Shown here in pieces: positions 35,246 to 48,677 of a DNA stretch of 64,000 nucleotides. Below the pieces are notes generated by a model. It was not told the origin of the DNA. It saw only the letters and a program-made list of their open reading frames with translations, and searched no databases. How positions within the stretch are numbered: the first letter of the stretch is position 1; every line of letters begins with the position of its first letter. The DNA comes from Protopterus annectens (Eukaryota > Chordata > Ceratodontiformes > Protopteridae): NCBI RefSeq assembly GCF_019279795.1, contig NC_056732.1, positions 1,077,681,083 through 1,077,745,082 of the forward strand, in the 5' to 3' direction. The translations under genes were made by a program, and so were the position numbers.

Positions 35246-36745
35246 TTTATTGAAGACTTGAGGCAAACATAGATGAACTGCCATCATTAATACTGGGTGA
35301 CTTTAATGGAACTTATAAAATGTATATGTAAGAACTTTTTATGGAAATGATGCATGAAAATTATTTTACTCAGCTAGTGGATAAACCTAGAAGAATATCT
35401 TGGATTTAGTATTCACCAAAAAGATGACCTGGTTACTAACATAGAAACTTTGACGCCTATAGGGAATTCAAATCTCGACTCAGTCTTGCTTCAGATGGAT
35501 GGAAATTTGAAAAATATTTATGGAAAAGAGAAAATATATATTATCTGAATAGACTGGATAGGTTTAAATGGTGTCAAGACTTATTAAACATAAACTAGGA
35601 TGAAATTAACTTAACATGTGAAGACTATGGCTGGAAGATTTTGAAGAATGTCTGCAACAGGCATTTAAATGAAATTATCGAAAAAGGAGCTGGGCAAAGA
35701 AGGCCTGGTGAAACAGGAATCTATCAAGATTAGTAATAAGAAAACAGTTTATAAGAAATTTATTAAAATACTTCAAAATATAATAAGAAATGTTTAAATA
35801 AATATCACAAAAATATTTAAATTAAAGATTTTTTATAAACGGCAATATGAGGAGGCATTAATGACCAAAGAAAACAATAACACATTTAAATTCAAATAGA
35901 CTAGATTGGAAGATTGAAATAGTAAAGCATAATTAAATTAATGTTAAACATAAGCAGGTGATAGCTAAAATATTCAATAAGTATTTTGCAAAATTTTCAC
36001 ATGAGCAAAATTATACTAACCTGATTAAAGTATCCATCCCACCTCAGACTGACTATCCCAGTAGCGAGCAAGAAATAATAAAAGTTAGTATATGTAAGGT
36101 CAACAAATATAATGCAGTGGGCCCAGACACTATACAGGTCAGTTTGTGCTTCTTATTTCCATCAGTTTAATAATACCATTGACCTGCATATGTAACAAAT
36201 TACTGAAACTGGGATTTGTACCTGATGATTGGAAAAAATCCTGTGTCATGCCTGTCTACAAAGATGGAGACAGGCAAGTGACTGAAAGCTTTAGGCCCAC
36301 AAGCTTAACATCTGTAACTGGAAAGGTCTCTGAAAGATGCATTTTGTACCTATAAAATATATGGGAGAGAGATGGACACTTCCCAGTTTGTTTTTATTAA
36401 AGGAAGATCAACATTAACTTGTCTTAAAAATGTCTATGAAAATAGGTATATAACAGATCAAGGGAAATCAGCTGCAGTTCTATAACCTGATGTTTCAAAG
36501 GTTTTTCATACTTTAGAACATGATCAAATTATCGAGGGATTAAAAAATACAGGCTAATGACTGTGTTATAAACTGGATTAACAACTGTGAACTTCTGAGG
36601 GAAAGCATCTAGGTAGCTACCTCTAAATAGAAATGTACCTCTGGGATCAATTTTGGGCCTTACCTTGTTTACCATCGTATTTGCAGGCATGACACAGTCC
36701 AAAAAATGTTGTCTTAGTAAATACATAGACAACTGCAAAATAATA
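35246..36745 (+). pseudogene. Old L2-like LINE, part 2 (endonuclease end and reverse transcriptase start)
   Basis: The frames continue where part 1 stopped: LPSLILGDFNGTY (35280-35330, the endonuclease GDFN box), then VNKYNAVGPDTI (about 36100-36135), LGFVPDDWKKSCVMPVYKDG and FRPTSLTSVTGKVSERCI (about 36200-36345), and SILGLTLF (about 36645). It ends at YIDNCKI (about 36730), just before another LINE, and resumes near 38290. Confidence 0.8.
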
Positions 36746-38289
36746 ATAATAATGATTTTTAATAAATCATTACGGCTGTGTGAAGTTACCTTATGTTTCA
36801 AACAAGCCACAATCATTCCAGTGCCTAAAAAATCCACTATAATAGGAATGAATGACTACAGGCCTGTTGCTTTGACATTGGTGGCCATGAAGACTTTTGA
36901 GAGGCTGGTGTTAGCTCACTTGAAAGATATTACAGCTCCCTCATTAGACCCCCATAATTTTGCTTATCAAGAGAACCGGTCAGTGGATGATGCAGTTAAT
37001 ATTGGCCTGCACTATATCTTTCAACATCTTGACAACCTGGGGACATATGCAAGGATTCTGTTTGTGGACTTCAGCTCTGCATGTAATACAATAATTCCAG
37101 AACTTCTTCACTTGAAATTCTCCCAGCTTTCCATTCCTGCTTTCACCTGTCAATGGATCACCAATTTTCTAACCAATAGGAAACAGCAGGTGAAATGGGG
37201 GGAAATTTACATCTAGCTATTGCAACGTCAATACAGGTGCCCCTCAGGGATGTGTGCTCTACCCACTGCTATTCTCCCTCTATACTAATGACTGCATCTC
37301 TAAGGATCCCTCTGTCAAACTTATTAAATATGCAGATGATACAACTATCATCGGGCTCATCAGGAATGGTGATGAATCTGCATACAGATGGGAGGTTGAG
37401 CAGTTGGCCTTTTGATGCAGTCAGAATAATCTGGAACTGAACTCTCTTAAAACTGTGGAGATGACAGTGGAATTTAGGAGTGGTACTACAATATTATCCC
37501 CCCCTCTTTATATTTAATACTGCTGTGTCAGTTGTGGAATCCTTCATGTTTTTGGGATCTGTAATCTCCCAGGACTTGAAGTGAGAGACCAATGTAGGGT
37601 CCATCCTTAAAAAGGCACAACAGCGAATATACTTTCTGCGACAGCTGAGGAAGTTCAACCTCCCACAGGAACTATTGATTCAGTTCTATACAGCAGTCAC
37701 TGAGTCTGTTCTCAGCTTATCCATAACAGTGTGGTTTGGATCTGTGTAAAATCATGACAAAAATAGGTTACATCGAATAGTCAGGTCTGTCAAAAATTTC
37801 AGTGTTAGTTTGCCCTCCTTACAGGACCTGTACTATTCCGGAGTCATGGAAAGGGCTGGGAAGATCATCACTGACCCTTCACACACAGGCCGCCATCTTT
37901 TTTAACTATTACCATCAGCCAGACATTATAGATTGATATGCACCAAAACAAGCAGCTATAAGAACATTTTTTTCCACAGGCAATCAAATTCATAAACGGT
38001 TAACTCAGCTTATTAGGTTGGGGCATTCTTTTTCTCAAGCCTCTGAGGATTCTGCAGTATTGTTTACATATTGTTAATACTTGTTTCTCTCAGAGTTTAT
38101 TTCAGTATTTCTTAAACTGAGTTGCACTTTGCACCTTGTATGTACATATATATGTATGTTTACTTTTTTGTCTTATTCTTAATAGTTGTATGTATGTCGT
38201 TTATGTTACTCATACTTGGAGAGTCACTAAAACCGGAGTCAAATTCCTTGTATGCATGCATACTTGGCCAATAAGTGTGATTCTGATAA
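36746..38289 (+). mobile_element. LINE of the fish L2/Rex-like type, 5'-truncated (copy B)
   Basis: A 187-codon frame (36653-37216) carries PVPKKSTIIGMNDYRPVALT, FAYQENRSVDDAVNIGLHYI and ARILFVDFSSACNTIIP. Other frames follow with LLNMQMIQLSS (the YADD region, shifted), FLGSVISQDLK-like sequence (about 37550), FLRQLRKFNLPQELL (about 37635-37680) and SITVWF. The 3' end has TGCATACTTGGCCAATAAG and TGATTCTGAT, typical for this fish LINE. It lies between parts 2 and 3 of the older LINE, so it inserted there. Several frameshifts; inactive. Confidence 0.85.
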
Positions 38290-38690
38290 AATCAGAGCTA
38301 AATTGCACAACTGACTGATAACGTGAATAAATATCTGCAAGAGATTCTTAATTGGGCGATATCAGTTGGACTGAGATTCAGCAACAATAAATGTCAGGTT
38401 GTTTTTTTGTGATATATAGTAAAACTAAAAATAAAACTCAGAGGTGCCATATTGAAGATGGTAGATGATACAAAGGATCTAGACATAATTAGCAAGAAAT
38501 AAGAAAAGAGATTATAAGTCAGTCAATCCCCAGACTATGGAACTTGATACCTCTTTATATTAGGGAATCTGTTAATTTAAATACTTTAAAGAAGCAACTA
38601 GATTACTGTATGGAAGATCATAAATTAGCGTATGACATAAAGGAATCTGCTTTATTTATGGTCCAGTTTTAGGCCATTGGCAATAACTGT
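38290..38690 (+). pseudogene. Old L2-like LINE, part 3 (C-terminal part)
   Basis: Frames give YLQEILNWAISVGLRFSNNK and CQVVF (about 38325-38405), the thumb region of a LINE reverse transcriptase that follows the YADD box, then a degraded end with IRESVNLNTLKKQLDYC-like sequence (about 38565-38610). This completes the order started at 31-32.4 kb and 35.2-36.7 kb. Confidence 0.7.
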
Positions 38691-39774
38691 TCTATATTTG
38701 TAAGTGCTGGAGGTTTTGGTAGACAATGTATTATTGACAATAATTTGCAGACAAACAGTGGATTGAGAACAAACTCAGTTTGATTTTTTTAAATAGCTTA
38801 ACTATTTAGTTTTTTTTTCAATTTGTCTGTTAACCTGACTGTCACAGCAAGCACAACTACTTCTTTTTAGGGGCTGATGCAAGAGCAGGGTCTGGTTAAA
38901 TGACATTTTCTGAGTGCCATGTATGCTAGTCGATACTGGAAGAATAAAACTCAGATCTGCAGAATGAAGGCTTTTAGCAGCTCATAAATTTTAGTTTTCA
39001 AAGTAAACTCTAATTTTGATTCTTGCCTTCTATTCCTATAAACACTTTCCATGGAATCTTTCATAGTTTTAAATACTCTTCCATTTAACATGTATGTGTT
39101 CACTTAGAAATTATAAACAGGAAACTGCATCTTCCAGTGCTATGCAGTCAAATTATTCACCCTCTTTCAAGAATTTAGAGTAGAAGTGACCACTTCCTTC
39201 TCACAGATCACTGACTGGGATTATAAGACACACAACTGAATGGCAAGTATATTGAAATCACATAAGTCAAAGTGCATAGTGTGAAAAACAAAAGCATTGA
39301 ACTTCTAGTCTGATGAATAAATACATGTCAAACATAAGTTACATGTAAACAAAGTGTATTTTTGAAGTGAGGCAAGCCCCTTACACCCCGTGGACTTACA
39401 TGTACCAGCTCCATGTTCACTGAAATCCAAACAGGGGAGAACTCTTCCAACAAAATGAATTACTGCCAGTGTGATTTGTACATACGTGAAAGCAATGACT
39501 TCAGCACTTAACAGTCCTGAACTCCATGATTTCACAAAAGCAAACGAAGGAATCTCCCAAACCAAATTAATAATTGATTGCACACATGAACAAACCACAG
39601 TAGCAGTGATTTCACAATTAAACCTCTACTGCAGAAAACAAAAACAATATCAGGAAGGGTAAGTGTGTAAGGGTATCCTATACAGAAATATTTTTCGATA
39701 TCCCATGTCAAAACACTTGCGTATCAAAACATTCAGTTCTAAACACTAAATCAACTGAGAATAAACACCTGTGT
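38691..39774. other. Unassigned intergenic DNA
   Basis: No gene or repeat family was recognised in this stretch. A 97-codon minus-strand frame (39305-39598) has no known domain. Confidence 0.55.
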
Positions 39775-40316
39775 CACCTGCTGGATTGCCACCTGGCAAA
39801 ATAGCGGAAGTTACCTAAACAAATACACCAGTCAACAGTGGAATCCCTCCGAGTTCTGTGCTGGGAGCTCTCCTATTTTACATTTGTTTCTCTGAGTAAA
39901 AACCAATAGCAATGGGGGTTGGGTGGCTAAGTTTGCAGAACATTGCAAACTAGAAATGGTCATTGAATCCTAAAATGACTTGGCCATCCTGTAGGAAGGT
40001 TTGTCCCAAATAAGTAACTGGTACCAAAATCATGGACAAACTAAATGCCCAAAATTGCATTATTGTAGCTTTGGGAAGTCATCTACCCCAGGGAACTACC
40101 ACATTGATAATATACCCCTAAGAGTTAATCCAGTTGTTTGGAATTTGGGAACTTGTGTGGAGAGGGCCTAACTTTCCACCAACATTTGTCCATTGTTGTA
40201 AGAAAGTCCTTTGATATTGCACAGCTAATAAACAAAGGGATTGTCTAGATCTAGGCAATCCCCTTTACTCAGCCATCTTTAGCCCATTCATTGAGTATAA
40301 TGCTGCATTTGGCAGG
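39775..40316 (+). pseudogene. Old CR1-type LINE, part 1 (reverse transcriptase), split by a retrovirus
   Basis: Broken frames align with the reverse transcriptase of the CR1 copies C and D: SVLGALLFYICFSE (about 39855), LNAQNCIIVALG (about 40045), NYHIDNIPLRVNP (about 40100), VVRKSFDIAQLINKG (about 40195-40240) and SHLLAHSLSIMLHLAG (about 40270-40316). It ends exactly at the retroviral LTR, after the target bases CAGG. It continues at 54753. Confidence 0.8.
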
Positions 40317-41031
40317 TGTTAAAGTGCAGCTTAAAAAGTACATAAATAACAATTACCTTTTAGTCTTGAGTCAAGAATAACTCTTTAGGATGTGCAAAAC
40401 ATTTTCTTTTAATTTAATTCCACATACGTCAGTGCTGGGAGACTATCTACACAATTTAAAGTCAGACTCTCTAAGCAGCAAAAATACACAGTTCTTATTT
40501 ACTTTTCTTATCAGTATCATGCATGCAGAATACTGACGTGGTCAAATGGGATTTCTGCAGACCCTAGTGTTGCTGCATGTGAACACTCAACAATAATGTT
40601 TTTATTAAAAAACAGAAGCCATCTAACTTGTTAATCAGTCTTGTTTCCTGACCTTGTACATTTTAGTACCAGTACATTCTAACTCCCCAACATTCCTTCT
40701 AACTACCCAAGGGAAGGTCAGAGCTTACATACAATGTGTTCTTACTTGCTTTCACAAACCAGTCTTTATAACATTCTTAATCCCTTCAGCACTACTTTCT
40801 TTTTACATTCAGTCATCTGTTAATACACTTGCATCTTGATATTAGAATGCAGTTGTGAAACACTCAGAACTACAATAAGTATCTGTGGTTTGCATAACTA
40901 TGCATCTATACTACATATAATTTTTAACATGAACAAATATTAAATAATTCATTAAACATATTTGTGAAGAAATTGTAAGTTAATATGCATTTTGTGTAGA
41001 ATAATCATGAGAGATGCATTTTTCTCTGACA
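40317..41031 (-). repeat. 3' LTR of the endogenous retrovirus
   Basis: 715 bases, matching 54027-54748 over their full length. In sense orientation it has a TATAAA-type element near 40770 and an AATAAA near 40600, in a plausible order for promoter and poly(A) signal. Confidence 0.9.
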
Positions 41032-41045
41032 GACTCCCTCCTCTG
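41032..41045 (-). other. Polypurine tract of the endogenous retrovirus
   Basis: On the minus strand CAGAGGAGGGAGTC lies immediately before the 3' LTR. Purine runs in this place prime plus-strand DNA synthesis in retroviruses. Confidence 0.7.
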
Positions 41046-41239
41046 ATACTACTAGTGTCATAAAATACACAATTATATTTTGATTTTCCTTAATTTGATA
41101 AATACGTTTCATCTGTAATGATTGCGTTTTCATTCCTCAGGTATAAGTGGCATTTCACTTGCAGGTGCGATTCAAGACTTTGTGATTACAGTCTTTAGAA
41201 CATAAAATATTAAAACAATTAAAAGAATAATACCATTTT

Positions 41240-41476
41240 TTATACCTTGTCATATACCAGTTTCCAGGTTACCAAATACACTGCCCAACCATCCAAAACA
41301 CATACAATTTTAGAACTACTGTCCAAATATTTGGCTCTCTGCTCCATGACATTGGCCAACTTTTCCTGTTTATTATGGTAGTCAGTAATACAAGAACAAC
41401 AATGATTTTTATGAGAGCACATGACCCCCCCTTTTCTAGCAGGCATTATATCGAGTGCCAACTGGTTCTGTAACAC
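41240..41476 (-). pseudogene. Retroviral envelope transmembrane fragment (fossil)
   Basis: The fragment contains LQNQLALDIMPARKGGV followed by C-x6-CC (CSHKNHCC), the heptad/immunosuppressive-like region and cysteine motif of gamma- and epsilon-type transmembrane subunits. A hydrophobic stretch follows. Broken. Confidence 0.75.
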
Positions 41477-42527
41477 TACGGTTCATATTCCAGTCATTTT
41501 TCTATTTGTCATTATGATGTGATATGAAGTATGGTTAGCTACCGCCTAAAGAATTTGAGCAAGCATGGTGATTTCAAGCATTGTCCTTTGCACTCCATAC
41601 CCAGGAGTTAACCGAAAATACTTGCTCTACCCAGTGGATTGCCTGCTGGAAGGTTTTTTAAATGTTGAGAAGCAGGAGTAATATAGCTCACAAAACAACA
41701 CCCTGATTTGTGGGTAACCAGGGATAGGCATGATCACTACAAATGTAGCAATGATCCTCTATCATGCCCATGCCATGCCTCCAGTCATAGCATCTTGACT
41801 GTAAAGAGTTCAGCACACTTTCATGTCTAGTGTCATTGTATTTGCTTATTCCCACTGGCACAGTCCCATTTCTGGCATAACATGTGTACTCACGATTTGT
41901 GGTGGCAATCTGAAGTGAAACAACCTTTAAAAATTAGTCAGATTATGCTAGATTAGATCAGTGTCACTAAGTTTTTTCTCAAATGTTACCTGTGATGCAG
42001 GAATTGGAATCAATGAACCAACAGGAAACTGATTTTCTCTCGACCAGGTTATTAAAGGAAACCGCAGCAAAAACAGAGCAAAAGTGCCTGTCGTCATCGG
42101 ATTCATCATGAGGTGTTATTTTAGTTGAATTTTCTCCTTATATGTTTCACTGAGCAGATGATTCGTCCTTCACACTTCAATCTTCTTTTGCCAACAATGA
42201 TGATTCGTCTGGAGCACATGGCAGGTCTTCTTACAGTGGGATGAGTGAATTCAGTTTGGTTGTCTTGCACAGTGGACTGCAGTCAGGGTGGTGAGGATTA
42301 CAAAGTAAAGGGCCTTTTCACCTCTGGCTTAAACTGTTCATTCTTTGGGAGGTTTTTACATAAATCAAGTCACCCAGTTGCAGTTAGTGACAGGACTAGT
42401 CAGCTGATGGAGGAAGAGATACTGCTGTAAGAAATTAATATTTTATTTTTGTTATCCATTAGCGTTGATCTTTTCATTTGACACAGGGGAAGCAAATGGA
42501 AGGGCTATGGGTCTTCCCATTAATTTT

Positions 42528-42749
42528 TCATAGGGTCTCAATTTCCTTGTAGAATTTAAAGGGTCTTTGACCATTTAAATTTTGTTCAGTACAAATCTTT
42601 TTAAATAGGGTCCTATTAACCCTCTCTACTAGTCCATATGATTGCAGATGGTTGGGACAGTGAAGACTAAAATAAAAAAAAAATGATAGCACAATGTACA
42701 CCAAATTACCGAATCTGCTTTGTGACATGGGTGAGCTTTTACAAAACAT
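42528..42749 (-). pseudogene. Retroviral integrase fragment (fossil)
   Basis: The fragment shows HCPNHLQSYGLVERVNRTLF, matching the Glu-containing end of the retroviral integrase core (usual form HCPYHPQSQGLVERMNRTL). Broken. Confidence 0.8.
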
Positions 42750-43202
42750 ACAGATTACTAATAGAACATTATTCTAAATTATGTACTTTAATCATCTGGA
42801 CAAAGTCCAGCTCTACATTAACAAAAGGTCCCCAAGGTGGTGGTAGCTGACATTGTATTTTAAACGATTGCACAGCAATTAACATACTGAAGTATCAAAT
42901 AGGAGACATGAGTGGTATACCATCTTTGAGTAATTTGATTAAATAAAGCTGCCTTACCTGTATGAGGTAGTAAAAGATATGCCCTTACCAGGTAAGATGG
43001 CAAGGAGGAAGGCATCACCAGTCATTATTATTAGCATTATATAAGAATTATTACTTTTATAATCTATTTGGTGGCATAATCTGCCAAATTATCTATGCCC
43101 TTTTAGTAGGCACTCAATGAAAATTTTTAACAGAAAAAAAACACCTTTTTTTTTCAGCAGGTACTTCTTCAGTTTGATCTGGCATTGTGGATAGGAATGT
43201 CC

Positions 43203-43204
<2 letters not shown>

Positions 43205-43256
<52 letters not shown>
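43205..43256. repeat. (CA)n microsatellite
   Basis: About 50 bases of CA within the retroviral interior. Confidence 0.95.
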
Positions 43257-43259
<3 letters not shown>

Positions 43260-44779
43260 CATGCTCTTTTCCATTCTCAGCAGTAGATAACACAGATTCA
43301 GGATTTAACTCACAAGAGTGTATTGGAGAAACAGATGGATCAGGAAAAGAAAAAGTGCACATTTATATTTGGTTAGACGTGCAGTCAAGAATGGCTGAGT
43401 TTCATTTTAAGTAATAAAGATGATTCAGAGTGAGGGATAGCTACTGTAAGATCTTGCTGCGAGATATTAAATGACCAAGATAACGTACCTGAGGTAACTA
43501 TAGCTGTAATTGTTTCTGTTGACACTGTCCTTTTTCTGCAAGGATAGTTAAAAGATGCAGGGTATTCTGCTAACACTGCTGAAAAGAATCAGATGCTATT
43601 AGTAAATCCATTTACATATTACACTAACACAGACCCACCTGGAAATGTCACATCCTTTAAATATATATTTTTTAGAATTTGAGGAAAGAAAAAAAATGAA
43701 AGATACAGTGCATCCTTATGGCAACCGTGTCCATGTATACTACTATCCATTATAAGTCAAAGTAAACAGAAACTGACTTTCAGAATGGATAGGTAGAGAA
43801 AAGAATGCTGAACAGAGAGGTGTTACAGAAAAATATTTCACTGTAGATGGTTATCAACTAAGTATTGTTGCTGGTTTTGCAACCACAGAAAAAGTTGGTA
43901 ATACTGCATTGTTTACAGACCTTAGATCTGGCTGAAACCTATAAGCATTTTATTATATTTTTTATTTTTATTTTTACAGGGAGAACAGAAGTATTACAAA
44001 GACTTTCAGTTGGCACTATTTATTTTTAGTTATATCAAAGACTGCATTACAGGTTTGATTTCCTGTTGTGCTTCTGATTTCAGTGAATACCATGGAATTT
44101 TAGGGAGGGGTCTTGATAGATTCAATTTTATTTATTACAGGTTTTGCAGATTTTAATATGCCTACTTTATTAGTATGTTTAACTCATAAATTAGCAGGTA
44201 CCTGCTGCAGCAGTTTTCAGTTGTTTGTATGCCTTCAAAAGGCTCCTCCCATCTTTTGCTAAAAATTGTAACACTTTCCCCACTGATTATGCTGGAATAT
44301 CTAGATACACCCCCTCTGGTGTACAGCAAATGGTACCACCCAGCTCACACAGAAGATTCACTGGCGCAGTTCTACTCAAAGAAAATAATGCCTTTCATGT
44401 CAATCAGACCTAAAGAAATGGGTATAGGTTTTAAAATAGGATATGTAACAGCAGCATTTGTTACACCAACTGGCTTTACTTTGTTCCTATACTGATATTT
44501 AACTGTCTGAAGTAAATTTTAATACAGACCTAGTGTTTTCAGTTCCACCAAGAATAGAATTGGCTTTGTATTTATTTCTACTTTAACATAGGGTCCTTTT
44601 TGATCCAGTGGCAGCAAAGGGTCAAGATTTATTTTTGTTTATTACCCTGCCATAGTCAGTATGGTGATTTGCAGCACTTAATAAGCACTTTAAATCTTTT
44701 TCCTGCCAGTCTATAAGCACTTGCTTCATTTGATTCTGTACAGGGTTTGCACACCCTGCACAAAGGCAGCTGCAATAGC

Positions 44780-45732
44780 TGGTTTAGCTTGTTCATCTGG
44801 GTCTGATATTTTTGAATGTTTAGCAAACACTCCTTTAAGATGACTCAAATAATCTGCAGGGGCATTATCTTTATTTTGCCTACATGCCTGACACACTTTT
44901 GTAATATAGCAATACTATCCTTTTATTTATTAGTGCATTTTCTGTGGGAGTGAAATTTGTTATTTTAGCCTTTTCAAGTAACTGTGTTCTTATTTCATTT
45001 GAAGCAACTTCCCGAAGCATCTGGTTTAAATCTGTCAAAGTAGCCTTGTAATGTTTTTTAAATTTCACCTTAAACCTTCATGGATGTTTTTTTTCCAATT
45101 AGAAAACATTTAGAAAACATTTAGATAGTATGCAAATCAGCATTAGTCCCCCCCCCCCACATTTTTTAAGGTGCCAAAAAAAAATCTTCTGCAGAGTCAA
45201 TAGCCTCTTGTCCTTTCCTATCATGTGAGTGCTTTTGATAAGCCACAGGAATATCAAAGACCAGTGCTTCAGTTGGAAAGATAGAAGCTTGTTGAGAATG
45301 ATAGGAAGAAGAAAGAAAAACCTTTTTTAACTGCAGATGCCTGTTCTAAAGATAAGAGTTGAACAGGAGAACTAAGTTCAGATGTAACAGTATCATGCTG
45401 ACCTCGTGTTCAAAAATGCAGAGGTCTGAAAAACAGCAGAATCTTGTACAGAGGCCACCCATACTGGTAGATATGGGAGTGGGGTGCAGTAGCTACTGGA
45501 GATTATCATCCTTTTGAGATGTCTCTGCATTTTGGCCATCCTTATTTTTTCCCCCAAACTTGCCAAATCAGGATAAAAGGGATCCCTTTTTACTGGTCTG
45601 CACTGCTTTCTTGACATCTTTCACCTGTTGCAACAGTTGTTTATTAGCATCTTGTAACCCCCTTAATGCTGACTTTTTCCCTTTCAAGAGCTTTGGTATA
45701 CCAAGAATAAAATACTGACATTTGTTACCCAC
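44780..45732 (-). pseudogene. Retroviral gag region, part (fossil)
   Basis: Minus-strand reading shows NAPADYLSHLKGVFAKHS and AIAAAFVQGVQTL (about 44760-44875), which resemble the C-terminal capsid domain of gammaretrovirus-like Gag. A predicted coiled coil (LQDANKQLLQQVKDVKKA, about 45600-45670) lies upstream. The CR1 LINE at 45739 interrupts the gag region, which continues past 52617. Broken. Confidence 0.6.
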
Positions 45733-45851
45733 TTAATAGGTTCATAGGTTCATACTAGGCTATCTGCCCTAGGGCATTTATAAGCCTAGCCAGAGTGTGT
45801 TTGGCTTTCACCACCCATTTTAAGTTAATTTTGCTATGCCCTTTTTCGAGG

Positions 45852-48648
45852 TTAGTATACTGTGCCTCTGTCTAACAGTGACACAGAAGTGATACCCGGG
45901 GTAAACCTATGATCTCCCATCCACTCATCAAGATTCCTCTTGAAGAGAGTCAATGAGGGACTCTGCCTAACCTGGACTGGGATTTTATTCCAGAGTGAAG
46001 GGAGCCTCTGGGTTATGAATCTATCCCTCCAGCATGTCCTATTTATTTCAGTGCTGAGGTTCAAGTCTCTCGAGCACGTAGTCGATGGGATTTGGATTTT
46101 CTGAGGTGCAGCATGTCCATTAATTCTGGGTTGGACATGGCTTTATACGTCAGGCACAGATCACCTCTGAGCAGGCGGTATGCCACTGAGTAGAGCTGGA
46201 GTTTCTTTAACCAGGCAGCATATGGCATCTGTTTCAGCCCTTTGATCCTCTTGGTGAGGTACCTTTGGGGTCTTTCCAGTTGCTGCAGGTGTCTGGTAAG
46301 GTACATCCCAAAAGGGGCATTGTATTCGATTATGGGCCTGATGAGGGATGAGTAAAGAGGCACGATGACCTCCCCTGATCTAGATGTGAATCCCTTCATG
46401 ATTAGGTGGGCTATATAAAATGTTTTTCTAACCACTTTGGCCACGTGGTTGTCGAATGAGAGATTGCTATCAACTTGGGTCCCCAGGTCCCTAATTACTT
46501 CTTCTGTACTTAATGGATTACCACCTATGTGGTAATTTGTGGGCACTTTGTTTTTGCCAAAGGGGATGACTATACACTTTCTGGCGTTTAGCTTGAGGCC
46601 ATGGCTCTGGCACCAGTTGTCTGTTTCTATGAGGCCCTTTTGTAGGATGCTTGTGTTGGCTGGAGAGTCGATTATGGTGCCCAGTTTGCAGTCATCTGTG
46701 AACTTGGTCAGCCACAGTCCTTCCATGTTGGCCTGTACCTCCCAGAAATATATACGGAACAAGAGAGGTCCCAGGACTGAGCCTTGTGGGACGCCACTTG
46801 TAACTGGTTTGGAGTCTGACATGGCTCCAGCAATTCTAACCATGTGGGTTCTGTCCTTGAGCCAGTTTGCAACCCATCTAGTGACATAGGGGTTTATATT
46901 TAAGCTGGTGTGCTCATCTATAATGCCCGAGTGGGGTAGTGTATCGAAGGCTTTTGCGAAATCCAGGTAGGCTGTGTGGACCACCTTCCCCTCGTCAATG
47001 GCCTTGGTGACTGTTTCAAAGAAATCAACCAGGTTTAAGAGGCAGGATCTGCCGTTAACAAAGCCGAACTCGGTAGGATCCAGTGTCTGTAGGTCCCCAA
47101 TATCTTTATTTATGAGGTCCATGATGATCCTTTCCATAGCTTTGCAGACCAAGCTAGTCAGGCTTATGGGGCGATAGTTTCCAGGATCCGTTGAGGCACC
47201 ACCTTTGTGGAGAGGGACCACTGTTGCTGTACACCACTCTTTGGGTACATATCCTGTAGTAAGGCTGAGATGGAACAGTAGTTTTATGTTTGGGTTTAGC
47301 TCTTCTTGGAGTTCATGTAGGACGCAGCCCGGGACACCGTCTGGTCCCATTGATGCTGTGTTTTTGCTTTGGAGAGGGCAGCTCTTACCTGAGCATCTGA
47401 GATGTCAGGGGGGCAACACTCTGCTGGGATACATATTTGCCCTTTTGGTGGGGAGGGGGGGGAGACGTTTGCGCTGAACCTGTCAGCTAGGATGTTGGCA
47501 ATGTCTGTGGGTTCGGTGTATTTTTTGTCATTTTGGACTAATTCTGAGCATATCTGGGAATTCCCACCCAGGTTCCTAACATAACTAAAGAAAGCCTTGT
47601 GATTATCCTTAGTGTCCTGTGCAATTTTTCTCTCGAAGCTGGCCTTAGACGATTTTATGAGTGCCCGTAGTTTTTTGCTAATACTGATCAGAGATGCCTT
47701 CCCTTTTTGGGATTTTGCTGTATCATGTAGTAGCTTCCTCCTTCTATTGCATAGTTTGCTTATGGCTGGGGTACACCAGACAGGACATCTGCCTTTGGAG
47801 GATTGGGTCTTGGTTTTATTTGGGATTGCATAATCCATGCATTCCTGAAGGTGTTCATAGAATGCATTTATAAAGGATTCTGCGGTCTGGGCCATATTTT
47901 CCACAGGCCCAGGGGCTTTAAAGGATTCCACCTCGGTTTTGAGGAGTGTGAAATTTGCTTTAGAGAAGTTTTTCACTGTGGTTTTCAGGGCAGGGTGCGG
48001 AGTCGGGATGTAAATATCCAGTGAGATTAGTTTATGGTCTGATCTTACCAGTGAGGGATACACTTCTGGTCTGGAGCATAGAGTCCCCATGTTGGTGATG
48101 ATCAGGTCCAGTATATTTTCCCCTCTTGTGGGAGTGGTAACAAGTTGTTCCATAGCATTTGAGTTTATAAATTCTAGGAACCTTTGGGCTAGGGTGTTGG
48201 AGCTAGAGTAATGCTCCCAGTCTATGTTTGGGTAGTTGAAGTCGCCCAATATAATGGTGTTTGGAGAGACCTTCATATTTTCCAGTGTTCTCAGGAAGGC
48301 CGAGTGGGGTTCCTGGGTTTGGGAGGGTGGTCTGTAGCAGGCTATAAACTGGAAGGCAGTTTTACCCACTGTTAGTTGCACATGGATAGCCTCTGATGCT
48401 TCGTGCTGTGCCACCAACCTGGAAGTGTGGGTATCTTTGATGAATATTGATACTCCCCCTCCTTTTGTGGTTCGGTCCAAGTTTTGGGGCAGAAAAGCAT
48501 GGTATGACATATAACCTGGTAGTGCTGGGGTGCTCTTGGGAACCTTGAACCAGGTTTCTGTTACTGCACAGATATCGATGTTCTCCATGCTAAGGAGAGT
48601 TTCAAGTGCATGCATCTTGAGGTTTAGACTTCTGGCATTGAGTAGCAT
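45852..48648 (-). pseudogene. CR1 LINE ORF2: endonuclease and reverse transcriptase
   Basis: The first frame (48648-47296, 450 codons) carries the apurinic endonuclease: LLNARSLNLKMHALE, AVTETWFK, LGDFNYPNIDWE, LDLIITNMG and SDHKLISLDI. The second (47350-46061, 429 codons) carries the reverse transcriptase: NYRPISLTSLVCKAMERII, LDFAKAFDTLPH, GVPQGSVLGPLLF and LTKFTDDCKLG. The third (46064-45852) is the C-terminal end. A one-base loss in a T run near 47360 (compared with copy C) and a second shift near 46070 separate the frames. The enzyme nicks the target and copies the LINE RNA there. The FADD box reads FTDD, which may weaken catalysis. Confidence 0.9.
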
Positions 48649-48677
48649 TACTCTTAGTTTCTTATCCCTTGTGATAC

